A DNA stretch of 64,000 bases from an uncultured Opitutia bacterium (GTDB taxonomy: Bacteria > Verrucomicrobiota > Verrucomicrobiia > Opitutales > Opitutaceae). The translations under genes were made by a program, and so were the position numbers. The DNA lies in contig CAIKHO010000030.1 of NCBI GenBank assembly GCA_903827245.1, positions 1 to 64,000 on the forward strand, written 5' to 3'. The notes beneath the pieces were generated by a model. That model ran no database searches. It worked only from the letters and a program-made list of their open reading frames with translations, and was not told the DNA's origin. Shown here piece after piece: positions 25,197 to 33,564 of this stretch (within the stretch, counting starts at the first letter, position 1; the number at the start of each line of letters is the position of its first letter).

Positions 25197-25556
25197 GACG
25201 CCACCGTGGCCGCCAAGGTGTTATGACGCAATCTTGGGGGTGCTGAAAATAATTCCGGCTTGGCACACGGGCTGCAATATGCAGTCTCACACTGTTCCCA
25301 TGACCCGGACTCACCAACATCTCCGCAGCCGCGCCGGCACTTCGTTTACGAAGGCCTGCGTCCAGCTTTGCTGCGCCGCGATGCGTCCGGTCGTCGTTTC
25401 CCAGTGGAACAAACAGACCGGCCCGGGCTTGCAGGCCTAAACTCCTCCCTCAGGGAAGCAGTTTAACCCTCCTGAAGCCCGGCGGCCACAAGCCCCGAGG
25501 AGGCAACTGCCTTTCCCGACCACCTTCCAATTTCCAATCAGTTTTCATTTTTCACC
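25197..25556 (+). other. 360-nt leader region upstream of hsp20
   Basis: No convincing gene. It holds the sigma-54-type promoter at 25,260-25,276, then about 280 nt of leader before the hsp20 start. A 46-codon open frame (25,300-25,440) has no visible ribosome site. A pyrimidine-rich TTCCAATTTCC stretch before the gene looks like a single arm of the hairpin repeats. Confidence 0.5.
25260..25276 (+). promoter_or_regulatory. Sigma-54 (RpoN) type promoter
   Basis: TTGGCACACGGGCTGCA matches the -24/-12 consensus TTGGCAC-N5-TTGCA at all but one core position, with the invariant GG and GC exactly 10 nt apart. It is oriented toward hsp20. The predicted transcription start is near 25,287. Confidence 0.6.
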
Positions 25557-25961
25557 ATGCATACGATCATCAACACCCTGAGTCCCATCAGTCGCCCGCG
25601 CCTTGCGGAAAGCCCATCCTCGGATGCTTTCCGCCAGCCGAACTACGACTGCCGGGATCACCCGGACGCCGTCAAACTCGTCGTCTATGTGCCAGGGGTC
25701 GAAGCCGTCGGCGTGGACATCCAGGCCCGCGGCCCCGATCTGCTCATCACCGCCCGCAAGGCCCATTTCGTGCGCGTGAACTGGCAGGCGCTGCACCTGG
25801 AGGGAGCGCAACGCGACTACCAGCTGCGCCTGAGGCTCGGCACCGGATTCGATTATGCCGGCATGCAGGGTGAAATTCACGACGGCGTGCTCACCGTGAC
25901 CTTGCCCAAGCGCACGTCCAATGAGGCCGGCGTCCCCGCGCGCCTGCGTCGCGTGGCCTGA
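25557..25961 (+). CDS. Hsp20/alpha-crystallin family small heat shock protein
   Basis: A 134-residue chaperone-like protein with an alpha-crystallin domain from about residue 35: CRDHPDAVKLVVYVPGVEA, VDIQARGPDLLITARK and GVLTVTLPK (the conserved A-x-x-x-n-GVLTVxxPK end). The C-terminal I-x-I/V anchor is not clear. ATG at 25,557. It is preceded by a long leader with a sigma-54-type promoter, which is unusual for this family, where heat-shock factors or RNA thermometers are more common. Confidence 0.88.
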   Translation: MHTIINTLSPISRPRLAESPSSDAFRQPNYDCRDHPDAVKLVVYVPGVEAVGVDIQARGPDLLITARKAHFVRVNWQALHLEGAQRDYQLRLRLGTGFDYAGMQGEIHDGVLTVTLPKRTSNEAGVPARLRRVA

Positions 25962-26060
25962 GCTTACCCGTGGCGCCACAAAGCCGCGAACGGTTCGCGC
26001 ATCCGCGCGAATGCCTCGCAGCTTCCGTGGCGTCCCGGGAAACCCGGCGCGGCCCGCCGC

Positions 26061-27314
26061 TCAGGCGGCGGCCGCCACCTTTTTCCGACGCGTCAGGAGC
26101 AGGACAATGAAAACGCCCGCGAGAATCACCGGGAGCACAGCCACCTTGCCCAACGCTTCCAAGCCCGCATCCGCCTGGATTTTCGTCCACAGGGCCGCCA
26201 GCTCCCCGCCCGCGGGCGCCGCCGAAAGGTCAGCCACCGTCTTGCCCGACGGGAGGCGGGCGGCGATGCCCGTGTCAACCAGGTGCCCGATCACAGGCTG
26301 GGCAAAGCTGGAGCCCAGCATGCCCGCACCACCCATGATCGCGAGGCCGAGGGCCCCGGTCCTTGAAAAATTTTCACTCACGTAGCCCAGCATCGTGGGC
26401 CAGAAAAAACAGACACCCAGCGCAAACACCGTCGCGGCGGCGAACAGCAGCGAGCCGCTCGCGTGGCTCATCGCATAAAGGCCGAGCACGCTCAGCACCG
26501 CGCTGACCACCAGCATGCCGTTCGGCGACAGCCGGTGCACAAACACCCCGGCGAACTGCCGGCCGCAAGCCATCAGGCCGTTGATCCAGACGAGCACCAG
26601 GATGCCCGAGACCCCGGCATTGGTCAGGATGCTGGGAATCCACTGGCCCGGCCCCAGTTCGGTTGAAGCGGTCATCATCATGCACGCGACCATCAGGAGG
26701 AACAGGGGATTGAGGCAGGCCGCGAACATGGCCCCGGTGGAGATGCCCTGCTGCACGCGTTCCGTCCGCGGAAACGACTGCCCGAGAAACATCACGCCGT
26801 AAATCACCAGGGGGATGAGCATGCACGCGAACTGCACTTTCCAGCCCTGCCCGGCATTGCCCAAGGCGTAGGCCAGGAGTCCGCCGATCACAATGCCGCC
26901 CGGAAACCAGACGTGGAAATGATTCAACTTGGTCGTCTTGTTGTCGGAATACAGCGTCGCGATCAACGGATTGCACGCCGCCTCGACCGAGCCATTGGCG
27001 ATGCCAAAGATCAGCGTGCCCGTGAAGAGAGACCAGTAGTCCCAGGCAAAGATCGTCAGCAGGATGCCCGCGGCGTGGCCGATAAAGGCAAGTCCCACAA
27101 TCCGACCCAACCCGAGCGCGTCGCACAGCGGGCCCCCGAACATCATAGCCAAGGTAAAGCCCCAGAAGGCGGCACCATTGATCCAGCCGATTTGCTCGTT
27201 GGAGAGATGGAACTGGGCAGCCCAGTCACCGGCGGCGCCACCGCGGATGGCAAAACTCATGGCAGTGACGATCAAGGCGACGCAGCTGGCCGCAAACAGA
27301 CGGGATGGTTTCAT
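26061..27314 (-). CDS. MFS transporter, sugar-porter-like
   Basis: A 417-residue, 12-helix major facilitator protein. The N-half carries GAAFWGFTLAMMFGGPLCDALG (motif A region), and the centre has NGSVEAACNPLIATLY and NHFHVWFPGGIVIGG, typical of FucP/glucose-galactose-type carriers in this phylum. A hydrophilic insert near residue 365 precedes the last helix. The basic tail is LLLTRRKKVAAAA. No sugar enzyme lies beside it, so the substrate is unknown. Confidence 0.85.
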   Translation of the reverse strand: MKPSRLFAASCVALIVTAMSFAIRGGAAGDWAAQFHLSNEQIGWINGAAFWGFTLAMMFGGPLCDALGLGRIVGLAFIGHAAGILLTIFAWDYWSLFTGTLIFGIANGSVEAACNPLIATLYSDNKTTKLNHFHVWFPGGIVIGGLLAYALGNAGQGWKVQFACMLIPLVIYGVMFLGQSFPRTERVQQGISTGAMFAACLNPLFLLMVACMMMTASTELGPGQWIPSILTNAGVSGILVLVWINGLMACGRQFAGVFVHRLSPNGMLVVSAVLSVLGLYAMSHASGSLLFAAATVFALGVCFFWPTMLGYVSENFSRTGALGLAIMGGAGMLGSSFAQPVIGHLVDTGIAARLPSGKTVADLSAAPAGGELAALWTKIQADAGLEALGKVAVLPVILAGVFIVLLLTRRKKVAAAA

Positions 27315-27977
27315 CGGGGTATGATCTATCGATTGAGGTTAGGGAGCAGGAAATATCCATGGATTGGCCCAGACAGACGCGGGCATTTCATTGCGGGCAA
27401 GTGGGATGCAACCGCAAGGCCCTTGACGGGGAGACGCGACAACAAGAAACGTCGGCGCACTTCAAGCAGCCCAGGCGCGTGCTTCAGCAGGGGTTGGAGG
27501 GGGCTAACCAAAGGGGGTAAGCGACCTTTAAAGCGTCCGGTTCACTGACGTGCAAGGGACGAATTTCATCCCGGGAGTCACGACAAGGACGCACCACCGC
27601 ACTTTTTGTTCAAAAAAAGCTGGCACTTTTTTTCCATTTTGCGGTCAATCCTACTCCCGTGCATCTCCCCGCGCCGATCTCCTACCCGCCATCCTTCACC
27701 GAGCCCCCGGCCATGGTGCAGGTGTTGCGGCGTGAAGACGTGTTTTGGAGCCGGCCCATATTCAAGGCTCCGCCGCTGAATGCGAAGCCACCTGTCGCGC
27801 CTCTCACCAGCTTGCCGGCAAATCCGCGCAAAGTGACGGGTTCGGTCGCCAAAGTTGCGCGCTAAAGCGCCACTTCAGCGCGTGGATGGTTGTTTGCACG
27901 CGTCCAGCGTTCGCGTGGTCTGCTCATGACGCCGATAGCCAAAGGATCTTCTCCCCATCCAAGGGACGCGTTTTCCT
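27315..27977 (+). other. 663-nt region without a recognised gene
   Basis: This lies upstream of the MFS gene and downstream of rlmJ, so it should hold the MFS promoter on the minus strand. A 68-codon plus-strand frame with a GTG start (27,659-27,865; MHLPAPISYPPSFTEPP) has no family match I recognise and an odd composition. T-rich runs at 27,601-27,645 are the only AT-rich stretch. No repeat, RNA gene or mobile element was seen. Confidence 0.5.
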
Positions 27978-28853
27978 TTACGCAACTTGCTCCGGAACAA
28001 GCCAGCTGATCCTCGCAGCTGCACCCGGCGCTTGCTCAAGCACACCGGCGAGAAAATCCAGCAGGGTTTCTGCAGCACGATCGAACTGCCATGGCGGATT
28101 GATGATCACCAGGCCGCAGCCCTTCATCTTCAGCGCACTACCATCACCTGCCACTGCCAACTCCCCCACCAGGGTCGGCGGCGGCCCCAGGGCGAGCAAT
28201 TCGGCAAAAAATGCGTCCACTTTCGCCCGCTCGGTCAGTGGATACCACACCGCGTACACGCCGCTCGGAAACCGCCGCAGGCCGTCGCGCAGCGCGCCCA
28301 CGATCTGCCTCCACTCGTCCTGCGCCTCAAACGGCGGATCGATCAGCACCAGTCCGCGTTTTTCCGACGGCGGCAGCATCGCCCGCAGCGCCACATAACC
28401 GTCCATCGCCTGCACGACCGTGCGCGGGGAAAACTGGAACTCGTTCTCCAATGCCGCACATTCCCCGGGTTGCTTTTCACAGAGCGCCAACCGGTCCTGC
28501 GGTCGCGCCAGCATCCGCGCAATCCATGGCGATCCGGGATAAAACCTCGGCGTTTCTCCGCTGTTCCCGCGCTCGCGGTCAAACTGCCGCAACAGGTCGA
28601 CGTAGCCGGCCAGCGCCTCCGGCAGTTCTGCTCGCGTCCACAGCCGCCCGATACCGTCGGGCCACTCCGGCTTGCGCTTGAGCGAGTCGCCTTGCTCCGC
28701 GGCGGCAAGGTCATAGCTGCCGCGCCCGGCATGCGTGTCGAGATAAAGGAAGCCCTTCTCTTTTTTCTGCAGCGCCCGGATCAGCTGGACCAGCAGTGCA
28801 TGCTTCACCACGTCGGCGAAGTTGCCCGCGTGAAAATGATGGCGGTAGTTCAC
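27978..28853 (-). CDS. rlmJ: 23S rRNA (adenine-2030-N6)-methyltransferase RlmJ
   Basis: A 291-residue N6-adenine rRNA methyltransferase. The family start MNYRHHFHAGNFADVVKHA is complete, and YLDTHAGRGSYDL is the SAM-binding motif. The catalytic motif is LIDPPFE, followed by GCGLVIINPPWQFD. The length fits E. coli RlmJ (about 280). The start is GTG at 28,853. It is probably co-transcribed with the YhcH-like gene 16 nt upstream. Confidence 0.93.
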   Translation of the reverse strand: MNYRHHFHAGNFADVVKHALLVQLIRALQKKEKGFLYLDTHAGRGSYDLAAAEQGDSLKRKPEWPDGIGRLWTRAELPEALAGYVDLLRQFDRERGNSGETPRFYPGSPWIARMLARPQDRLALCEKQPGECAALENEFQFSPRTVVQAMDGYVALRAMLPPSEKRGLVLIDPPFEAQDEWRQIVGALRDGLRRFPSGVYAVWYPLTERAKVDAFFAELLALGPPPTLVGELAVAGDGSALKMKGCGLVIINPPWQFDRAAETLLDFLAGVLEQAPGAAARISWLVPEQVA

Positions 28854-28869
28854 TCCGGCAGGCGCGCAC

Positions 28870-29376
28870 TCAGACCGCGAAGGACCCGATCGGAACCTTG
28901 ATGACCACTTTGCGCACCAATACGGGCGCCGTCACCGTCAGGCCGCCCATGTGGGCATCAATCGGAAAATAAACGGCAAGGTCGGACGGACCCAGCCGCA
29001 GCGCCGATCCCCGCTCGAACGGTTGATAAAAAATCACATCGCGGGCCGGGGTCAGATCCTCCGCCAGGACGAGACGGCCGCGGTCCGTCACTTCCATGAA
29101 CTCCTCGCCAGCAATCATCGCCTGCACGTCTATGTAGGCGCGATGGGTCTCCCATTTGCCCTCGCTGCGCGGTTTCGTCAGGTAGGCCTGCAAAAGCGCG
29201 AACGCACCGCCGGCCAGCTCAACACGCTCGGTCTGCCCCGCCGCCAGGCCCGCAATGGCTCCATGGGCTGCGCTGCCGGGGCGATAGCATTCCTCCAGGT
29301 AAGCGAATGAAGCCGAGAAGTGGTCCGGCTTGATGAGCTGCGCGCGAACCGTGGAGCGGGTGCCGAAGAGAGCCAT
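28870..29376 (-). CDS. YhcH/YjgK/YiaL family (DUF386) protein
   Basis: A 168-residue cupin-like beta-barrel protein. Diagnostic segments are EGKWETHRAYIDVQAMIAGEE (split by the family's H-x-Y-x-D-hQ motif), RDVIFYQPFE and LAVYFPIDAHMGG. Members include EbgC and NanQ, which act on sugar anomers such as sialic acid. No sialic acid gene is nearby, so the substrate is open. ATG at 29,376 is used; an in-frame upstream extension is rich in Arg/Ala and unlikely. Confidence 0.85.
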   Translation of the reverse strand: MALFGTRSTVRAQLIKPDHFSASFAYLEECYRPGSAAHGAIAGLAAGQTERVELAGGAFALLQAYLTKPRSEGKWETHRAYIDVQAMIAGEEFMEVTDRGRLVLAEDLTPARDVIFYQPFERGSALRLGPSDLAVYFPIDAHMGGLTVTAPVLVRKVVIKVPIGSFAV

Positions 29377-29463
29377 GCGCGCAAATTCACGGTTCGCCCG
29401 GGAGGTGGCAAGCCGCGAAACCGAGATTGCGCGCGGCCGGGCGCCCGTCTTCACTTTGCCGGC

Positions 29464-30222
29464 ATGAAAAAATTATCCGCCCTGCTGATCGGCAGCGTTT
29501 TGCTCTTCCCCCACTCCCTGGCCGCCGAGGCGTTTGAGGGAAAGGTGACGATGAAAATCACCGATTCCAGCGGCAAAGCTGTCCCGCCCCTGACCTTCAA
29601 CCTGAAGGAGGGTTTTTCCCGCATCGACATGGAGGCCGGCCCCGGCATGACGGCCGGCATGATCATGGATTTGAACAAAAAGGAGATGACCATCCTCATC
29701 CCCCAGCAGAAAATGTACATGGTCCAGCCGCTCACCCTCGCCGCCGCCGCATCGACCGCCGGGGTGCCCGACACCACGGCCGAGGTCAGCTTCGAGAAGG
29801 CGCCGGATACGGAAAAAATCCTCGGCTATGACTGCGTGAAATTCATCGCCAAGACCAAGGACTCGACCACGGAGATCTGGACGACCGACCAGCTCGGCAC
29901 GTTTCTCGGCATGGGCATGGGTGGCGGCGGCCCGATGGGCGGCATGATGGGCGGTCGCCGGGGCGGTCCTGCCGGCGCCGGCAGCCAGCCGTGGGCGCAG
30001 GCCCTCGCGGGTAAAAATTTCTTTCCTCTCCGCGTGGTGACCCACAATGCCAGCGGCAAGGAGACCACCCGCATGGAGGTAACCGCCATCGAAAAGCAGT
30101 CGTTGCCCGCCTCCCTCTTCGCGCCGCCCGCAGGCTGGCAGAATCTCAGCGATATGATGAAGAACATGGGCGGCGGCATGCCGGCCGGGATGATGCCTCC
30201 CGGGATGCCCGGCGGGAACTGA
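29464..30222 (+). CDS. DUF4412-type exported protein with Gly/Met-rich tail
   Basis: A 252-residue exported protein. It has a signal peptide (MKKLSALLIGSVLLFPHSLA), then a LolA/DUF4412-like beta region (AFEGKVTMKITDSSGKAV, ILGYDCVKFIAKT, TEIWTTDQLG). Two Gly/Met/Pro-rich stretches stand out: GMGMGGGGPMGGMMGGRRGG and the C-terminal GGGMPAGMMPPGMPGG. The Met-rich runs could bind soft metals such as copper(I), but this is inference. A strong terminator follows. Confidence 0.72.
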   Translation: MKKLSALLIGSVLLFPHSLAAEAFEGKVTMKITDSSGKAVPPLTFNLKEGFSRIDMEAGPGMTAGMIMDLNKKEMTILIPQQKMYMVQPLTLAAAASTAGVPDTTAEVSFEKAPDTEKILGYDCVKFIAKTKDSTTEIWTTDQLGTFLGMGMGGGGPMGGMMGGRRGGPAGAGSQPWAQALAGKNFFPLRVVTHNASGKETTRMEVTAIEKQSLPASLFAPPAGWQNLSDMMKNMGGGMPAGMMPPGMPGGN

Positions 30223-30242
30223 ATGTGTCCACTCGTCTGACC

Positions 30243-30275
30243 ACGCCGGCCGCAGACCTGCGGCCGGCGTTTTTG
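30243..30275 (+). terminator. Rho-independent terminator
   Basis: ACGCCGGCCGCAG and CTGCGGCCGGCGT form a 13-bp GC-rich stem with a 3-4 nt loop, followed by TTTTG. It ends the DUF4412-type gene. Confidence 0.9.
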
Positions 30276-30371
30276 TTTTGAGCCAGCCGTCCGTCCAAGC
30301 TTCGCCCCAAGTGCGGAAATGCCAAAAGCATTGCCCAGCCGCGGAGGCTCGCTTCTCGTCAACCTTTCATC

Positions 30372-31205
30372 GTGGCGGACAAACTCACTCGCATCTTTTC
30401 CGACATCCACTACGGCGATCGCAGCAGCCGGGTGCGTTCATTGGCGTCACTCGCGCCCCTCTTCGATGGAGCGGATACTGTGGTGCTGAATGGCGACACC
30501 GTCGATACCCGCAATGGCCCCCATCCCCAGCGCACCGAGGCCCTGCGCCAGGAAGCGCTCGCCTTTTTTTCCCGCAACGCCCCGAACACCGTCCTGATCA
30601 CCGGCAATCACGATCCCGACCTGTCCGGCCTTCATCTGCAGTCGCTCGGCAATGACCGGGTGTTCGTCACCCATGGTGACGTGCTTTTCGACAGCATCGT
30701 CCCGTGGGGGCGTGATGTTCCCCTCATCAAGGAACTGCTGGCCGCCGAACGCATGCGCCACACCGGGGCGGAAGCCGATACCCTTGAGGGCCGGCTGACG
30801 ATCTTCCGTCGCGTCTGCGCCCGTATTCCGCAGCGCCATCAGGTCGAGCCCAACCCCTGGAAGCATTTGGTCAGCTTCACCTTGGACACGGTCTGGCCTC
30901 CCCTCCACGCGTGGAATGTACTCCGGGCCTGGCAGGTCGCGCCGGAACGGGCCGCGGCCCTCGCCCGGGCGCACCGGCCCACGGCGCAATTCATCGTCTT
31001 TGGCCATACCCACCATCCCGGCTTCTGGCGCACCCGTGACGGCCGCACGGCCATCAACACCGGTTCGTTCTGCCCTCCCTTTGGCCCCTGCATGGTCGAG
31101 CTCACGTCCGACCACCTGCGGATCCGTCAGATCAAGGCACGCAAGGGCGAGTTCCGCCCGGATCGCGTCATCGGCGAGTTTACGCTGGCGGAACTTCCGG
31201 GTTAG
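30372..31205 (+). CDS. Metallophosphoesterase, LpxH-like
   Basis: A 277-residue calcineurin-type phosphoesterase. All metal motifs are present in order: FSDIHYGD (5-15), NGDTVD, GNHDPD, THGD and GHTHHPGF. The layout is close to UDP-2,3-diacylglucosamine hydrolase (LpxH) and related phosphatases, but without the LpxH-specific cap residues being checked the substrate is open. The start is GTG at 30,372 (MADKLTRIFSD). Confidence 0.85.
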   Translation: MADKLTRIFSDIHYGDRSSRVRSLASLAPLFDGADTVVLNGDTVDTRNGPHPQRTEALRQEALAFFSRNAPNTVLITGNHDPDLSGLHLQSLGNDRVFVTHGDVLFDSIVPWGRDVPLIKELLAAERMRHTGAEADTLEGRLTIFRRVCARIPQRHQVEPNPWKHLVSFTLDTVWPPLHAWNVLRAWQVAPERAAALARAHRPTAQFIVFGHTHHPGFWRTRDGRTAINTGSFCPPFGPCMVELTSDHLRIRQIKARKGEFRPDRVIGEFTLAELPG

Positions 31206-31220
31206 CCCACAACCAACCGC

Positions 31221-31463
31221 ATGAGCATCGAGTTCGGCTGGTGGAACAAGGATCCCGAGGAGGGCAAATACCAGGTGCTCGCCGCGATCCACGGGGGCAA
31301 TATCGAGTGGACCCGCAAGCAGGGTCATCACACCTCCTGGGCCGTCCACCAGCCGACGGAAGCCGACTGGGAGAAATTGATGTTCGAGGCGGAAAAGCGT
31401 GTTCCGCGCCGGCTCATCTCACCCAAGCAGTTCGACGCCATCAAGAGCCTGCGTGGACGTTAG
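31221..31463 (+). CDS. Small conserved-looking protein, unrecognised
   Basis: An 80-residue acidic/aromatic protein (MSIEFGWWNKDPEEGKYQVL, then HGGNIEWTRKQGHHTSW, PKQFDAIKSLRGR). There is no signal peptide, helix or known motif. It starts 15 nt after the phosphoesterase gene, so it is probably its operon partner. Its end overlaps by 4 nt the end of the convergent Nudix gene. Confidence 0.65.
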   Translation: MSIEFGWWNKDPEEGKYQVLAAIHGGNIEWTRKQGHHTSWAVHQPTEADWEKLMFEAEKRVPRRLISPKQFDAIKSLRGR

Positions 31464-31981
31464 GCACCGCCGGCCAACCCTGACTCATTCGTCGCCCGCC
31501 GCCAGATCAGCCGGAAAGGCACGGCAAAAATCGCCGGCTCCACCGCCAGGCGCCGGGCCAGCTCTGAGGGGATAAACCAGTCGCCGCGCTCAATCTCGTC
31601 GGGGTGCAGCGTAAACGGCCCCGGATGCTGAAGCCGGTACACCCACACGAACTCCCAGCCCGTCTCGGCGCAGGCCTCGATGCGAAACCAGCGCGTGGGC
31701 GGGGCCGGCAGGTGCAGGCCGATTTCCTCCCCCAGTTCGCGCTGGGCGGCGGTATCGTAGTCCTCGCCCGAGTCGACGTGCCCGGAACACGAGGAATCCC
31801 ACAGTCCCGGTGACGAGTCCTTGCGCAGGGAGCGCTTTTGCAAAAATACCCGCCCGGCGGCGTCGAAGACTAGCACGTGGATCGCCCGGTGCCAGAGCCC
31901 GCGGGCGTGCACTTCCCGGCGCGTCGCGCGGCCGATCACCTCGTCGCGCCCGTTCACCAGGTCGAAGAATTCCTCGCTCAT
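31460..31981 (-). CDS. Nudix hydrolase, IDI/YfcD-like
   Basis: A 173-residue protein. The N-terminal signature EFFDLVNGRDEVIGRATR and HRAIHVLVFDAAGRVFLQ match the IPP isomerase/YfcD Nudix branch. The Nudix box GHVDSGEDYDTAAQRELGEE plus IGL (67-89) is complete. Real isomerases need further Cys/Glu residues; SSCSGH supplies a candidate Cys, but YfcD-type hydrolase is the safer call. Confidence 0.87.
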   Translation of the reverse strand: MSEEFFDLVNGRDEVIGRATRREVHARGLWHRAIHVLVFDAAGRVFLQKRSLRKDSSPGLWDSSCSGHVDSGEDYDTAAQRELGEEIGLHLPAPPTRWFRIEACAETGWEFVWVYRLQHPGPFTLHPDEIERGDWFIPSELARRLAVEPAIFAVPFRLIWRRATNESGLAGGA

Positions 31982-32044
31982 CGCAGGAGGCCTTTACTTT
32001 GCGGGCGGTTCGTGTCCATTCGTGTTTCCAATTGAAAGTTATCC

Positions 32045-32482
32045 ATGGCCAAAATTGACGTCAGCAAAGTCGCCGAGATTTTAAAGAAAAACCAGATCGA
32101 TCCCTCCGTGCTCCGGCGGGTGATCGAGGAGATGAACCTCGCCGTCCAGCCCGATCCAGGCGATGACGAGAAACCGCCGGCGGTGAAGAAGCAGTTCGTG
32201 GTGCTCCTGAGCGACCCCGAGGGCCGCATGCCGAAAAACGACTTTGTCGCCTGGGTGCTCCAGCTGCCGGAAAACGAGAGCCCGGCGACAACGGCGGAGC
32301 GCGTTTTCCGCAGCGCCTACGACTACAACACGACGAAAAAAGGGCGGCTGCACCCCATCAAGACCGTCGGCGAGGCCCTCGAGAACGTGCCAGCGAAGCA
32401 CTTCAAGGAAGCCGAGGTCTGGGTCAAAACCAAGGTGCCCGTGCTCGTGGTGAAGACGGACAACGAGATTCCGAAGGAATGA
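32045..32482 (+). CDS. Conserved hypothetical protein
   Basis: A 145-residue soluble protein: MAKIDVSKVAEILKKNQID, an acidic linker (VQPDPGDDEKPP), then an alpha/beta domain (QFVVLLSDPEGRMPKNDFV, AERVFRSAYDYNTTKKGRL, VPVLVVKTDNEIPKE). I do not recognise the family. The leader contains a single arm (TTCGTGTCCATTCGTGTTTCC-like, about 32,008-32,030) of the hairpin repeats seen elsewhere. Confidence 0.65.
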   Translation: MAKIDVSKVAEILKKNQIDPSVLRRVIEEMNLAVQPDPGDDEKPPAVKKQFVVLLSDPEGRMPKNDFVAWVLQLPENESPATTAERVFRSAYDYNTTKKGRLHPIKTVGEALENVPAKHFKEAEVWVKTKVPVLVVKTDNEIPKE

Positions 32483-32562
32483 TGACCGGACCCGGGGCCG
32501 GCTTGCGCGCCAGCCCGGGCTTGGCGATTGAAGAGGCTGAAGCGATGGTTCACGAGTGACCT

Positions 32563-33450
32563 GTGACAACGAGGACCGCCATCGATTACTCTCGCTCGCT
32601 CCGGCGAACCTCCGGGGTTGTCCCGGTGACGCTGCGTGCGCTGGGACTCGCGCTGGCGCTGCTGGCGGGCTGCGATGACAAGTCCGCAGGATCGGCGGCG
32701 GCCACGGACCGGGCTCCGGCGCCGACACCGCGGCTGGAACCGGCCACGACGGAGGTTCCGCTCTACTCCTACGAGGTGGTGAATGTGTGGCCTCATGACC
32801 GCGGCGCGTTTACCGAAGGCCTGGTTTACCTGAAGGGCATCCTGATCGAGAGCACGGGCCTGAACGGCCGCTCGACCCTGCGCAAAGTCGACCTCCAGAC
32901 CGGCCGCGTGATCCAGCAGGTGCAGTTGTCCTCCCGTTATTTTGGCGAAGGCATAACGGTGCTGGGCGGAAAGATATTCCAGCTCACGTGGCAGAACCAG
33001 ACCGGCTTCGTCTACGATCTCGAAAGCCTCAGACTCGAACAGGAATTTTCCTACGCCGGCGAGGGCTGGGGACTCACGACCGACGGCCAATCGCTGATCA
33101 TGAGCGATGGGACGAACCAGATCCGGTTTATGGACCCGGTGACCTTCAAGGTGACACGAACCATCAGGGTCTTAAGCCATGGCCAGCCGCTCAAGCAGCT
33201 GAACGAGCTCGAGTACATCAAGGGAGAGCTCTTCGCCAATATCTGGCAGACCCAGTCGGTGGTGCGCATCGATCCGGACACCGGCGCGATTCGCGGCCTG
33301 ATCGATTTTTCCGGATTGCTGGCGCCCGGCGACTACGCTTCCGGAACGGACGTGTTGAATGGCATCGCCTACGATGCCGCGGGTGACCGGCTGTTTGTCA
33401 CCGGTAAAAACTGGCCCAAGCTCTTTGAGGTCCGGCCCAAGTTGAAATGA
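32563..33450 (+). CDS. Glutaminyl-peptide cyclotransferase, lipoprotein
   Basis: A 295-residue protein of the plant/bacterial beta-propeller glutaminyl cyclase family, which forms N-terminal pyroglutamate. Family motifs are DRGAFTEGLVYLKGILIEST, RYFGEGITVLGGKIFQLTW, GEGWGLTTDGQSLIMSDG and LNELEYIKGELFANIW. A signal with lipobox LALALLAGC places it on a membrane from Cys about 37. GTG at 32,563 is used. A perfect 18-nt CCCGGCGGGCCCGCCGGG palindrome follows the gene. Confidence 0.88.
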   Translation: MTTRTAIDYSRSLRRTSGVVPVTLRALGLALALLAGCDDKSAGSAAATDRAPAPTPRLEPATTEVPLYSYEVVNVWPHDRGAFTEGLVYLKGILIESTGLNGRSTLRKVDLQTGRVIQQVQLSSRYFGEGITVLGGKIFQLTWQNQTGFVYDLESLRLEQEFSYAGEGWGLTTDGQSLIMSDGTNQIRFMDPVTFKVTRTIRVLSHGQPLKQLNELEYIKGELFANIWQTQSVVRIDPDTGAIRGLIDFSGLLAPGDYASGTDVLNGIAYDAAGDRLFVTGKNWPKLFEVRPKLK

Positions 33451-33468
33451 CCGGACAACCCCGCGGAT

Positions 33469-33486
33469 CCCGGCGGGCCCGCCGGG
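33469..33486 (+). terminator. Perfect GC palindrome after the glutaminyl cyclase gene
   Basis: CCCGGCGGGCCCGCCGGG, 18 nt, fully palindromic and without a T run directly after it. It may help end the transcript; it has no loop of its own, so this is tentative. Confidence 0.35.
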
Positions 33487-33564
33487 CGGCACGAAACCGG
33501 ATTTGCGTTTTTCGCCGACTCCGTGGGTAATCACGCACTCTCCACAATTTTTACTCCGCCTCTC

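Noticed and set aside
25300-25440. A 46-codon frame between the sigma-54 promoter and hsp20
   Set aside because: No ribosome site, and the codon pattern is unlike the neighbours. A leader peptide cannot be excluded but is not supported.
27620-27660. TGGCAC followed by TTTTGC as another sigma-54 promoter
   Set aside because: The spacing between GG and GC is too long for a -24/-12 element.
27659-27865. A 68-codon plus-strand frame in the 663-nt gap
   Set aside because: GTG start, no ribosome site, Pro-rich composition and no recognisable family. It is mentioned only as part of the gap description.
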